Origin: Pristionchus mayeri
Lineage: Eukaryota; Nematoda; Chromadorea; Rhabditida; Neodiplogasteridae
Reading direction: 5' to 3'
Length of the DNA: 64,000 nucleotides
Assembly: GCA_036245805.1 (NCBI GenBank)
Contig: BTRK01000001.1
Coordinates: forward strand, 18,173,087-18,237,086
Below, piece by piece: positions 24,671 to 36,600 of this stretch. A program made the translations under genes and the position numbers. The notes below the pieces were generated by a model. That model was not told the DNA's origin, did not search any database, and saw nothing but the letters and a program-made list of their open reading frames with translations. Within the stretch, counting starts at the first letter, position 1, and every line of letters begins with the position of its first letter.

Positions 24671-27600
24671 ATGTCGAGCGACTACTCTGCATCTGATGAG
24701 CTCAAAGAAGAACCAATGGAGTTCAATGATGAACTAATCGAAGAGTTCGATAAAGTCAAACATGAAGACCCGGGTCTCAGTGTGAGTTTTTGCTCAACTC
24801 AAAACTTTCTCTGTAATATTATTTCAAATAATTTCGGCATTTAATTTACATTTTATTGAAAAAGTCTGCTGGTGCAGCAACTATCCTCGAGTATTACTCG
24901 TTACATCGATATCTTTCAGGTCAGGACTATTGGCGCAACGACTGACATCACAGAAGAACCATTCGAAATAAAAGATGAGCCTCTCGATGATTGTATGCAA
25001 GAGGGACCTATTGCGGATGTGAGTTATTTTGTTCAGACTAAAATCTGTTATATATTTCCAGTTTGAACCAGTTTCGATTTTTTATATTATATATTATCAC
25101 CACCTTATCTGATGCTCTTAGCATGGGAGCATTTTAGAATTGTTCTCTTAGATGTACTGTCCATCCAAGAGAACATCTCGACCACACGATCAGTCTATCC
25201 CATCGATCAACTGTGAGAATCCATCGAAAGCAAAGGTGAATTTGTCCACGAAGTTAAAAGATTTCCTCAATGATTCAAACTGCACGGTCCCACGGCATTC
25301 TATGGCAAATTTCCAGAAAAAAACATTCCCTTCGAGACTTATCGCGAGAGAGCATGTAAATTTGCGAGAGATTTTATCTCTTTCTCCGCGCTATTTCATC
25401 TCTCGCTCACCCCTGTAAAACGCCGTGGGTCATTTCTTTTATGTCTGCATTTTTATTGGAAGAATAGAAGGGTAGCTTCACTGTTTTTTGAATAGGACAC
25501 TATTCCATATTCTTTTCACCAGGTGTCACTTCACAAGTGCGTTGTTTGCCATCGTCTGTGTAGCCAGTCTGAAATGCATTTTTTCACCTCGAATCCCAAG
25601 AAACGCGAAATGTGGGTGGACGGAGTTCGTCAGACTCCCGAAGGACGGAGATCCCTCATGAAACTTCTGAGTACAAGGAAAGGGCCGCACCTGTGTCATG
25701 GTCATTTCTCGCCTTCCGACTACAAGCAAGACTCAAAGAGAATCATTCTCCGATCCGATGCCGTCCCTTTCTTCGAGGTATTTAAGCTCGTCGATTAAGT
25801 TGTAATTTGTTTTACTAATTCTAGAGTCACAGTAAAATAATATTTTAGGAATCACCTTCCCTATCATTGGCACAGTCTACTTCTGAAAAAGGTGTTCCAG
25901 CAAAACGAAAGGTGAATTTATTTTTATTTCTTTAAATGTTACCGTCCGAGGACGATTATTTTTTGAAAGTAAAGTTCCACAACGAAACCCATGAACCACC
26001 AAATTTTATAAATTTTGTGCGTGCAAAAACAAGACGCATTTGTTTTTGCCTTATCTAATCTAATTATCGCTTTGCTATAGGTCAAAGGTGTATATAAAAT
26101 GCCGAAAAGTGATAATCCAATTATCATAAGACTTGGAAAAGTGGGCTCAGTCAGTGGCTCCCGATATTCACATTTGAATTTGCGAACTTTTCTTGGATCA
26201 GTCTCTTGGGCCTGATGCTTCCAGATCACCCCATGGGACAATTATTTATTTTAAACATTTTTGTTTGTTTTATTCCTTCTAATTAATACATCGTATATCC
26301 GTTTCTGAATTTATAATGAGGGGGTCAATATCGTCCTCGGCAGATAACTTTATATATCATCAATAATTCTATAGCACTATTAAAACGTTCCGACAATGCT
26401 AGTTGGCCTCCTAAGCCGCTAAATCTCTGAGCCGGCTTTTAGCACTTTAATTATTATACTCTTAAAAGTGTTTTTAATTTTAATTCTTGCGTTCAATCAT
26501 CACCACATGTCAGGCTATAAGGTTTGAAGAAAATATGCGGCTGAAAAGATTATAGGAAATAACTTTCTAATTTTTCGTTCCGCTTGTTTAGTCGCGTACT
26601 CGGCATGGTGTAGGACATACATTTTTAATCCAATATTACCCTATCTTAGTTTTCATTCTAAAGGTAAAATATAGATGAGAGAAAGTATAATTTGCTGAAT
26701 TGGATGTACAGCTGTAGAAAAAAAATTAAATACTAAAGTCAGAGAAAACCGCTTAGAACTGCGAAAAGATTGAGGATTTATTACTACAGGGTGGAGTAGG
26801 AGGATGTATTTGATGTTATTGAACAGGAAGATCCATTTACTGAAGTGAATATCAGAAATATACGAATGGTTTTCACGATGTAACCAGAATTAAAGTATCA
26901 TTGGGTGATTCACATAGTTTGCGCGAAGTAATCCTTTAATTTTCTCGTTCGCTTTGACTCAGTGGGACGTGTATTGAACTTGCAGTTGTGGCGAAATATA
27001 TTGACTCGCATAAGCCAATTGTATATTTTAGAAATTATCCCCCTCCACTGGATATTCCCGACCCTTCGATAAGCCAAATTCAATGGAAAGTGAAGCAGAA
27101 GCTCAGCAATTTGTGTGCTCGGAGTGTGGCAAGATCTGTTCTTCAGGAGCCGGTCTCAGCAAGCATTTCACAATTCATTTCGGTCAGTTTTTCTTGTTTT
27201 ATTTTATAATTAGTACTATTCGAATTATCACATCTAATGTTTGATCCAAGATATGGCCCGAAATAGGGTGAATTGAGCATAACGTGGAAGGCCCAGAAAT
27301 AGAGAGGATGTAGGCGGAGCCTATTTCACCATACTTACTTAGATACTTAGAACACACTATCTGAAAGAATCGAAATAGACTTGGCACTGGCCAAAAATTC
27401 GAATTCCTACTGACTTCACCAATAGGTCGGCCTCGTCGAGGGAAATCGACGTGCATCGCCAGAAGTTCGATCCGCATCCGCGCGGTCGCGGGCGCGGATG
27501 ACGAAAAAATACTACGGTAGCATCTTTTTTTGAATTTTTCGATCAGATTCCATCTAACGCTAGATATCGATAATTCTACTTTAACTTCGGATACAATTTA

Positions 27601-30600
27601 AATTCCCCAGAAATTTTTCAAGAACCCCCACAAATATTATTGTTGATTTAGCTTTTGCTTGAGCCGATACATACTTCAGTAGAAAGGCGCGAATTAAAAT
27701 TTCCCGGAAGGAAGTTAAAATTAATTATGAATGAATTATGGTGCAATTTTTGGGTTACGGTAGGTGAGTGCAAAAGTTGGACGACTTTTCCCAAATGGTG
27801 TAGGATTGTCTAAAATCGATTTTAAGACCATGTGACATCCGTTGGAGGGGGGGGGGGGGTTCTCGTAGATGACGATCTCTTCAATCGCCCGGTAGCGTAA
27901 GGCACCCTCGTTGACCATATATCGTCGTCTCGTCTCAGAACTTGGCCGGCCCATGTATGTTTCGATCTCCTGGTGTGACCGACTGGGTCATTTCTCCTTA
28001 GTCTTTCCAATTCTCGAAACGATCGGGTAGGGCTTCACCGAACTATACAGGAGAAGAAAGCGAGCTTTCTCGTAGGCGCGGTGCTCTATAGTCACGCAGG
28101 GTGAGAGACGGGCGAAAGAGTGGAGAGAAAGGGACGAGAGGAAGCGAAGAGAGTTTCGAGCTATGCGCGCTTCGAAAAAATGGAATCACAGGGTGAGTTC
28201 GCATCCAAATCATTCGGTAAAAAGTGTATTTGGAAGCTCTTTCCATCCTCTTTTCAACGAAACCTGGTCAGCTAGAAAAAGTTAACCCTAAGTAGATACG
28301 ACTTTTATGGTTTTCTAAGCTATGTCGCTCAACAAAACTCGTATGCTGACCTACTTAATGAAACCTTTTACCAGCGGGCCAGGGCTATATTGAAAGAAAA
28401 TTGAAAGAGCTTTAGAATGTTATTCTAAGAGAGCAATTTGGTTGAGAATGAAGCCTGTGATCCCCTGATCTCGCTTTCGCGCTGAAAAGTATCAAAGCCG
28501 AGTGGGCGGAGCTTACGGAGTACAGGGTGCGGAGAAAGTATGACAAGAAGGATTTAAACCATGTATTTTCTTTCAAAACCATCGCACACTTTTGAGCATT
28601 TATCAGAGATATTAGGAACATAACAACGAGAGGTTATACCTCCGTTAGCCTTGATGACAGCCTTGAGACGAGAAGGAACTGACTCGACGAAGGCCGGAAG
28701 GTATTTCTTGTCGATCTTGTCCCATGCCTTCTGAAGGGAGCTCTTGAGACTCTCCAGATTCGGGTGGAGAATAGATCAAGCTTCCTTCGCCAGAACAGAC
28801 CACACGCTAAAGTCGAGGGGATTCAGATCGAGACTGTTGAAGGGGCACTCATTAGATGGGATGAAGTCGGGACGATGGCTCGCGCACCGGTTCTGGGTGC
28901 GTTTTACGGAATAGGCGGGTGCAGAACCTTGCTGGAAGTTCCAATGGCGCCCTTTGAAGTGGGAACGTGACCAAGGAAGAAGAGTCTTCTGCAGGATCTG
29001 CTTGATGTAGTAGTGCTTATCGACCTTCACACCGGGCTTGACGAAAACAGGGGGGAGTCTTGCGGGTGGCACACACTCCTGCCCAAACCATCACTGACTG
29101 CGGGTGGGAAACTCGAGAGACGGTTCTACCCCTAACACTGGCTTGCTGGGCAGACTGGGCAATCACCTTCGTGTTCTGACTATTGAAAGTTTCTCATCCG
29201 AGTAGACAGTCATGAGATGTTCGGCCCGCGCCAGAAGCTGCTTGTATCTCTTCAGTCTCGTTTCCTTGTGAATGCCAGTCAGGCCATGGCCCTTACGTAT
29301 CTTGTAAGGGTATGACATGAGTCCAGAATGGACGATTTTGCGCACCGAATTCTCGTCAATACCGAGATCAAGTGCCATCTTCCTCAAAGATCGCTTGGGA
29401 TTGCGTGGAACTCGCTTCTGCACAATTTTCTTGTTCTTGCGAGTGATAGCGAGGAAGGTCTGCCCATTCTAGGACGGTCCTTAGTCGTGTCCAGCTCCTT
29501 GAAACGGCGGATGGTCTTCAAAACTGTAGGACGGCAAACACGGAGTTTCTTCGAGATTGAACCAACGGTTTCGCCGGTGCTCCAAAAGTCAATAATCGAT
29601 TGGCGGAATTGGTGGGGTCGAACCATGAATAAGGGAAACAATTTAAAGTGCGCCTTGAATACACCGAATGATTAGCCAAAACCTGTTATAACATGTATTA
29701 ACTGGTTTCCAGGAGTGATGAAATATTTGAGTTCAAACTTTGATTCCATAATTTCTCCGCACCCTGTATATACTACATATGACCTAATTTAATTTATTAT
29801 ATTTACCTGTTTTAGTTAATTAACTAACTGACAACACTCCCCGCGACTTCTGATAAATTCTAATTTTACTTGACATCCCATCATTCTAAGATGAATCCTG
29901 ATATTGTTTCATCTGATGATACTAATTAAATTTTATTTCCAAAAGATAAATAAAAGATGCAACTAAAATTAATACTTAATTTTTTTCAGGTGAAAAATTC
30001 TCGTGCCCTCACTGTGAACTCTCCTTCCGTGATAAGTCCTATCGAATGATCCACATTCGTCGTGCACACGATCGGGAGGTATACTACGACTCAGCAATTT
30101 TTTTAGATATTGTTTATCCCTATTTCCATCACTATTTGGTATTAGGATTTCTCCAAATTAACATATTTCTGGATTGTCAAAAATTCAAGATAAGCGCACA
30201 TCTGTTGATGGTATAAATTATTATGATTTTAGAATTTTAAGTAATGATTCGGCAAAGGGTGTATGACTTAATAATATCATAATTCAGGTGCATTCCATCT
30301 CAACTACCGATTCTTCTCATCTACCTATCTTGAGCGGTTGTCTCAGAATGTGCTACTTGTGCGGTGCGATGATAAACCATTGCTATGCCACTCCTGCGGA
30401 CCCAGTAGAGCGTTCGGCCTTCCTCTCCAATGTGATCACCTCAAAGAAGTCTGATGTGCAGTCAATTAGGGTTAGTTAATTAACTAAATCAGTTAAATAA
30501 AGCCAATTAAGTTTTACCATATGTAGTGTATACAAGGGATGGCCTTCTTTCGATGTGAGATAGTGATTCCACAACACCTTTCCCTCGTCTGATTTCGCAG

Positions 30601-31602
30601 TTCGAGAAGGGAGAAGTGTAGCGGAATCGCTACTTTGCATCGAATGACCATCCCTAGAGTATCATTAAGCCAGGCTTTGGGACGTAACACTTTAACGGGA
30701 TACTTCTGCTTCGGTCATCTCCGCACATCGATCGACGTCCCCAAGGAGAAGCAGCAGATTTCTTTCGAGGTATTTCTGATTGTGCATCTTTAGTATGGAT
30801 ATGTGACATCAGTGTGGTAGTTGCCTAACGTTTTTCAGTAATCTGTAAGCAAAACGAGGCGAAACGATTTATTTTTTAAATTGTTTGCGTCCGAGGCCTG
30901 AGAGTATTTTCAGTATGCTGCAATGCATCAACTTGACAGATTATGTCTATTCCGTTATTTTCAGGATGAATCACTAGGATTCGCGGAAGATTCAGCACGA
31001 GTTCCATTATTTCACAATAAGCTAAACGAGGATACAATCGAATTCAAAGAAGAGCCAGTGGACGATTTAGATGAAATCAAGCAGGAAGATCCCATTGCGG
31101 ATGTAACTTTTACACCATCAAATTATGAATTGCGAGATTAGTGGAATTATCTAGTTATTTACATGGCTATATCTTCAGAATATTCGGAAAAAATTAACTA
31201 CTGGTATTCGCACATAGAAGATGACCAAAATGAGCAACTGTGAACAATATGCACGTTGTTGTACATATTTTCACAGTTGACTTCTGAGCAGTGCAAGAAC
31301 GATTGTGTGTGAAATTTTGACGAGATGAACGTTCAGTACCCTACTACCAATGAAAATATATTTGAACCTCAGTAGCTGTGGGATTTATTTTAAATAAAAG
31401 CAAAAAAAATCCATCTTAAAACAAGCTGATTTTATTAATAATTTTTTTCGAAACGCATAAGAATTTCTTGCAGAAAATATCGTACGAACCCGAAGAGAAA
31501 CGAACGGGGACTGAGCCGATTCCTCTCGACTTTGGACGCTCATATCACGTTGACGTCAATGACGAACCGATTGAGCAGCCCTGCTCTTCTCGAAGTGGCT
31601 AA
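24671..31602 (+). CDS. Gene 6: acidic/THAP/C2H2/split-THAP zinc-finger protein
   Basis: Exons: 24671-24781, 24920-25018, 25152-25235, 25523-25777, 25849-25911, 27032-27182, 29990-30078, 30288-30470, 30674-30769, 30965-31102, 31474-31602 (465 aa, fully in frame). Order: two acidic exons (LKEEP, IKDEP), M-Y-C-P-S-K exon, a single-exon THAP domain (C-V-V-C, W-V-D-G-V, T-P-E-G-R-R-S-L, L-C-H-G-H-F, box D-A-V-P-F-F), basic exon V-P-A-K-R-K (possible nuclear signal), one C2H2 finger (C-S-E-C-G-K-I-C...H-F-T-I-H) and a second (C-P-H-C...H-x4-H), a split C2CH (C-Y-L-C-G-A and F-C-F-G-H), an acidic exon (FKEEP, IKQEDP), and the tail E-Q-P-C-S-S-R-S-G-stop. The 2.8-kb intron 27183-29989 carries a LINE scrap and a Tc1/mariner element. 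No damage seen; likely functional. Confidence 0.8.
25932..26353. mobile_element. TTAA-type repeat, divergent relative
   Basis: GTTACCGTCCGAGGACGAT near the left and ATCGTCCTCGGCAGATAAC at the right form an imperfect inverted repeat related to the MITE at 32089-32323. Lies in a gene 6 intron. Confidence 0.6.
26354..27031 (+). other. Gene 6 intron stretch, nothing recognised
   Basis: AT-rich intron sequence before the C2H2 exon. No conserved exon or clear repeat seen. Confidence 0.4.
27736..28010 (-). pseudogene. LINE reverse-transcriptase C-terminal scrap
   Basis: On the minus strand, H-T-W-A-G-Q-V-L-R-R-D-D-D-I-W-S-T-R-V resembles the tail of non-LTR (RTE-like) polyproteins, where W-A-G-H-V-x-R-R-x-D-x-R-W is typical. 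It is short, frame-shifted and interrupted by a G14 run at 27846-27859. Family assignment rests on this motif only. Confidence 0.45.
28521..29768 (-). mobile_element. Tc1/mariner (maT-like) element, full length but dead
   Basis: Terminal inverted repeats TACAGGGTGCGGAGAAA (28521-28537) and TTTCTCCGCACCCTGTA (29752-29768) bound a 1,248-bp element with TA at each end. It is inserted in the large gene 6 intron and encodes a broken transposase on the minus strand. Confidence 0.92.
28776..29641 (-). pseudogene. Broken Tc1/mariner transposase
   Basis: Three minus-strand frames follow one another: a helix-turn-helix part (29384-29641: I-D-F-W-S-T-G-E-T-V-G, then G-R-P-S-S linker), a middle part (29163-29423, including Y-S-D-E-K-L-S around the first catalytic Asp) and a C-terminal part (28776-29072, with S-L-D-L-N-P-L-D-F). 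The family's second catalytic Asp, in a Q-Q-D-S-A-P-A-H type motif, is read here as Q-Q-G-S-A-P-A-Y. Frame breaks plus this change mean no active enzyme. Confidence 0.85.
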
Positions 31603-32088
31603 TCAACAAATCCTCTTTTCGATTTCTGTTTTCGACAAAATAATCATTATCCATCTCCTTTGTTAATGTTCCTTTTTTGTTGTTCTGGCGATCAGAAATG
31701 AGTGAAATTTATATTTTCATGTTTACTTTAGTGTGATAAAACGTTCGAAGTGTCTCATCTTCTATTTTCAATTCTCCAAGTCGTTGAATGCCCCACTCAT
31801 TCATATTTCTTTTTTATACGGTTTATTGATGGTAGATCAATAATTATTGATGATATTTCTAAAAATACCTTATCTAATGGGAGCCCAGGATGCATCCAAC
31901 TACAGTGAACATAAAACGCCGTAAAATTTATCCTCATGCGCACTCTTTTTCTCAGTCGCTTTCGCAAACTCGATCGCAAGCTCAAAACTTGAAAAGTCAG
32001 TTCCCGATCTAGCGGCCCCTATGTTAGCAACAAAAGCCGGCTTTATAAATATATTTTTTTAAATTTAGGGACCGCAGAGAATGGTCAT

Positions 32089-32323
32089 TTAAAGTTACCG
32101 GACGAGGACGAAACCCTGATCTGACCCTGATCTGGTCGCGTGCACGAGAGAGTATGCAAAAGTGAGAGAGCGCGGGATTACGCTGATCATTTCCGGCTTT
32201 CCCTTGAGGCTATTATTGATTTTTAGCATTTTTGTATATTCATTCTCAACTAATTCAGCCATCGGCTATTCGATGGAGGACAAAAAACGGGGGGTCAATT
32301 TTGTCCTCGTCCGGTAACTTTAA
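32089..32323. mobile_element. TTAA MITE, complete copy
   Basis: TTAA-AGTTACCGGACGAGGAC at the left and GTCCTCGTCCGGTAACT-TTAA at the right, 17-bp perfect inverted repeat and TTAA on both sides. The interior matches 1-142 and 3157-3377. piggyBac-type mobilisation is inferred from the TTAA target. Confidence 0.85.
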
Positions 32324-33179
32324 AATTTCAAGTGATAGTACGCGGAAAAAGTCCACTAGCTCACCCAAATTCTGTTCAGTTTGCGATTGTGGTTCTTTTC
32401 TGAACTTTCGAAGTATTTTTCGGTTGTTTTCAACACGTTGTTTTAAATAAAATCATTTTTCTGTTTGACGTATCAGTTCTCCAGCTCTCACTTTGCCCCT
32501 TGTACAATTTTGACCTCTTGTGACACTCATATATTGCACTCCACAGCCATTTAGCAAAAGGCGGTTAAATTTTGCCCTACTTCAATCGATATCTCCATCC
32601 ATTGTCTCATGCTAAAACCATACGCCATTAAATTTTATCGACTCTGCGTAATCGTTCGCGCTGCTCGTGCATGAGACAATCGACGGAATGAAGTTGTATC
32701 GATTTTTAGACCTGAAACATGCGATGTTTTGTGAAGTTACCTTTTTGGCCCCTATTTAATTAATTCTCTCCACGTCTATGATTCCCAGAATGACATTTAT
32801 ATCAATACGAAAACATATTTTCATATAATTTTAATTTTAAAATGGTGAAAAATAAATATTAAAAAATATGAAGATAAAAAGTCAGTTGCTTATTAGGTCA
32901 ATGATGGCAGGCGGAGGGGTACGGTACCTTAGCCTCGGCGTTAATTTTGTTAATTCGCATTAAGTTATTTCGCAAAATTTTTATTTTTTTGTTGTAGAAA
33001 TCGTATCGGCAGCTCATAAACCATCGGATTCTATGCGCATTTTATTTTAAAAGCATTTTGAAGAAACCAGCCTGCGCTCCCTCAAATTTTTAGTCACTTC
33101 ATATTAGCGCACTGTTTAACACGATGTAAGTGACGAACTATTCAAAAATGTGCTAAATTAGATGTTGCTAGTGATTTTA

Positions 33180-33410
33180 TTCGTGAGCGCTCGTCGTTCG
33201 AGCGATCATTTTCAGAAAATCGCTCGAGCGCTCGAGAAATTGGTTTTTAGTGACCGTTCGAATGATTTTGCCATTATTTCATGAATTTGCATTAATTAAA
33301 TTCGCTCGAATTCATCGCTCGAGCGCCGCTCTCGCTCGAACTAGTCCCAAAGTATGATCGCTCGAGCGGCGGGCGCTCGCGAGCAACGCTCGAGCGAACA
33401 ACACTAGTAA
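33180..33410 (+). repeat. GAGCG/CTCGAGCG-rich low-complexity block
   Basis: Repeated TCGAGCG, GCGCTCG and CGCTCGAGCG strings with several local hairpins. Confidence 0.8.
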
Positions 33411-33651
33411 TTGTATTCACGACTTCGCTGGTAAAATATATATACCAAGCATTGGTCTCAGAACGATGGTCCCTGATTTTTCATGGAAATGGTAGCAACT
33501 TGGGTATTTACCAAATTTGCTTTTTGAATTTCCCGGTTCCACCTACCACACTACGTTTTGGCGACTTTTTTCACTATCTTTTCACTATGGGTGGATATTT
33601 TTATGTGATGCGTGGTTTTTTATCCAATATTTTGTTAAGATCGTTCATTCT

Positions 33652-33657
33652 TCAGGC
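33652..33657 (+). promoter_or_regulatory. Putative spliced-leader acceptor, gene 7
   Basis: TTCAG-GC-ATGTCGAG in front of the start exon; here the upstream gap is 2.06 kb. Confidence 0.6.
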
Positions 33658-36600
33658 ATGTCGAGCGACGTCAATGCAGCGGATGAGATGAATGAGGAGC
33701 CGGTAGAGTTCGAGGATGAATCAATTGATGAAATTGCTGGCATACAGCAGGAAGAATCAGTTCTCACTGTGAGTCTTCGTGAGACTTCTCACATAATCAA
33801 TATAGTTTACATTCGTTGTCTCCACGATCGAAATGTCTAATGCAACTGCTCATTTTATTTGCTTCGATATCTCATTTTTGCCCATATCACGCCTCTCATG
33901 AGAGAATCGAGCTGGAGGTGTTAATGGTAGAATTGGTTCTAACCGGTTTTGGCCATCCTAAGGCATGCTTGAATTACCCCCGATGTCTTATTTTGCAGAC
34001 TTCATATTGGAGCTTCCTAAACCGGGTCGCAATTCGGCATCACTCACTTCAAGGGTCGATTTCTCGAAAACGGTGATAGATTGAACAAAGTTGACCTCTG
34101 AGTGACCCCGATTTTTTGAGCTCCATCGATCTATCTAAACCAATTTCTATGAATCCGATTTTGAACAGTGGTACACTTCAGGGCATTTTTCTCAAAAATG
34201 TAGGTGCAAAAGCAGCTCAAATTTTCTAAGTGAATGCAGCTCAGTGAGACCTTTCAAATGAGTGGTTTGCCAACAAAATACGGGCACGCTGGTGAGAGTT
34301 TCACCCCTTTTACGTGTTTCGACAATTTGAAGGCACTCATTCCTCGCCACATCGCACGTTTTTTGAGAGCGCAGAGTGAAATGATCCCATTGTCCCTCAC
34401 TCCGCCCATTGGTCTCACTCCTCCCTCATTCCGGTGTGCGAGGAATGAGTGCCTTCAAATAATCTAAATACGTAAAAGGGGCGAAACTCTCACCAGCGTG
34501 TCCGTATTTTGTTGACAAACCACTCATTTGAAAGCTCTCACTAAGCTGCATTCACTTAGGAAGTTTGAGCAGCTTCTGCACCTACATTTTTGAGAAAAAT
34601 GCCCTGAAGTGTACCACTGTTCAAAATCTGATTCAGAAAATTGGTTTAGATAGATCGATAGAGCTCAAAAAATGAGTCGGGGTCACTCAGAGGTCAATTT
34701 CGCTCCATCTATCACCGTTTTCGAGAAATCGGCTCTTGAAGAGAGTTATGCAGAATTGCGACCCGGTGTGTATCCAAAATGAAGTCTGCCCAATAAGACT
34801 TCGGGGGTCATTCAGGCATGCCTTAGGATGGCCAAAACCGGTTAGAACTCAATTCACGATTTTCCTTCATTCCCATGAATGGCAAATTCAGCTCCATTTT
34901 TTTGTGAGAGTGGTGATATCTCCATCTCGATTTTGACGAGCACCTGTCTAGCATGTGACATCCTCTAAAAATTCCCATGTTGATGAATCATATCTTTACA
35001 AATAACAACACATTATTTCGCTTAATTTGCTCATGCTTAGAATAATTAGGCGCAGAATTATGGAACATCAAGTCTTGGAACTTCTCTCAGTTGACACAGT
35101 TCTGAGTAGTTTTGAATTTTAAGTAATGATTAGGCAAAGGGTGGAGGAGTAAATATTAACATAATTCAGGTGCATTCAATCTCAACTACCAATTCTTCCC
35201 AGCTTCCCATCTTGAGCGGTTATCTCAGAATGTGCTACTTGTGCGGTGCGGTGATGAACCATTGCTATGCAACTCCTGCGGACAAGGAAGAACGTTCTAC
35301 CTTCCTCTCCAATGTGATCACCTCAAATAATTCCGATGAGCACTCAATCAAGGTCAGCTAAATGTTAATTATATTTTTTCATTTCTAATGTATACTAAAA
35401 CCAGGCTTTGGGACGTAACATGATGACTGCTCACTTCTGTCTCGGTCACCTTCGCACGTCGACCGATATCCCCAAGGAGAAGCAGGTCATGCCTTCCGAG
35501 GTATTTCGTGTGTGTATCTAGAGATTGAATCTATGATATCAATGAAGGATGTTAATCCTACCATAGCCAATTAGCACACTGCTGTGAAAAATTCTCAGGG
35601 ACTTTTCAGCGCTCCTATAATTCAGATTCCTCTAAAATATGGTCATTCCCATAATTTATAATGAATGATCTTAGAGAAGATACAGTGGAGATACAAAATA
35701 AAACTTTCTTGTTATTTTCAAATTTGTATGTATTTTTATTCTTGCAGTTGGTCAATCCATCCATTGAAACCTCTCTTCCTCTCGATCAGTCGACCTCCAT
35801 GGAAATTCCTTCCAATAATATTGCTCAAAGTTCTTTAGCGTGCTCGGAATGTGGCAAGAAATTTGCAAGACAGCAAACTCTCAACAACCACATGCTAATT
35901 CATTCTGGTTGGTAGTTTTTACATCATACTGCATTATTCGGTTGAGAATAGTGGACTGTATGGTAGAATTAACTAGGAGATGTTCGAAACCGTCTTTCCT
36001 TTCGATTTTACTTCTCAGAAACATCTGATGGGAGTGATAGACACTTTAGGTGCAATGGTGAATTTGTATGGGTTCCTGTCAACTACTTAAAATTAAAAAT
36101 AAAATGCATTTTCAATAAAAAAAAGGAAATTCGAATCAGGTGAGAAGCCCTTCGTGTGTGAATACTGTGGCATGTCCTTTCATCTTCACTCCACTCGATA
36201 CACTCACATTCGCTTCGTTCATAAGATTAAGGTAAATCGATTATTTCAAACGAATATTTCAATTTATAAGTTTCTTTTAAAAAATCATGTCATTTTAAAA
36301 ATGTATCTAAATGACTAAATCTTTGTTATATTTATACGTATATATTATGAGTGACTAGATTCAGAGATACGGCTTTCTAGGGTCGATTTTCGAACTCTAC
36401 GTGAAAAGATCCCCAGGGAGATCTTAAAATCAGTACTTTTTTTTCGCTGTACGGCCTATAGGTGGAATTGCTCGGTTCTCTCGCAAGGGATGGGCATACC
36501 CATATTACGAGATTGAGGTATGAGCTATATACCATTTGAATCAGCATAAAAAGTTAGTCCGAAATCATTCTTGGTACCCTGCTAATATTGTATCTGGCGA

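Larger units (their letters stand above)
31603..33657 (+). other. Intergenic stretch between genes 6 and 7
   Basis: 2 kb containing the TTAA MITE (32089-32323), an imperfect palindrome near 32580-32706 (around CATTGTCTCATG and CATGAGACAATCG), and a GAGCG-rich block (33180-33410). No exon of the array is seen. Confidence 0.6.
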
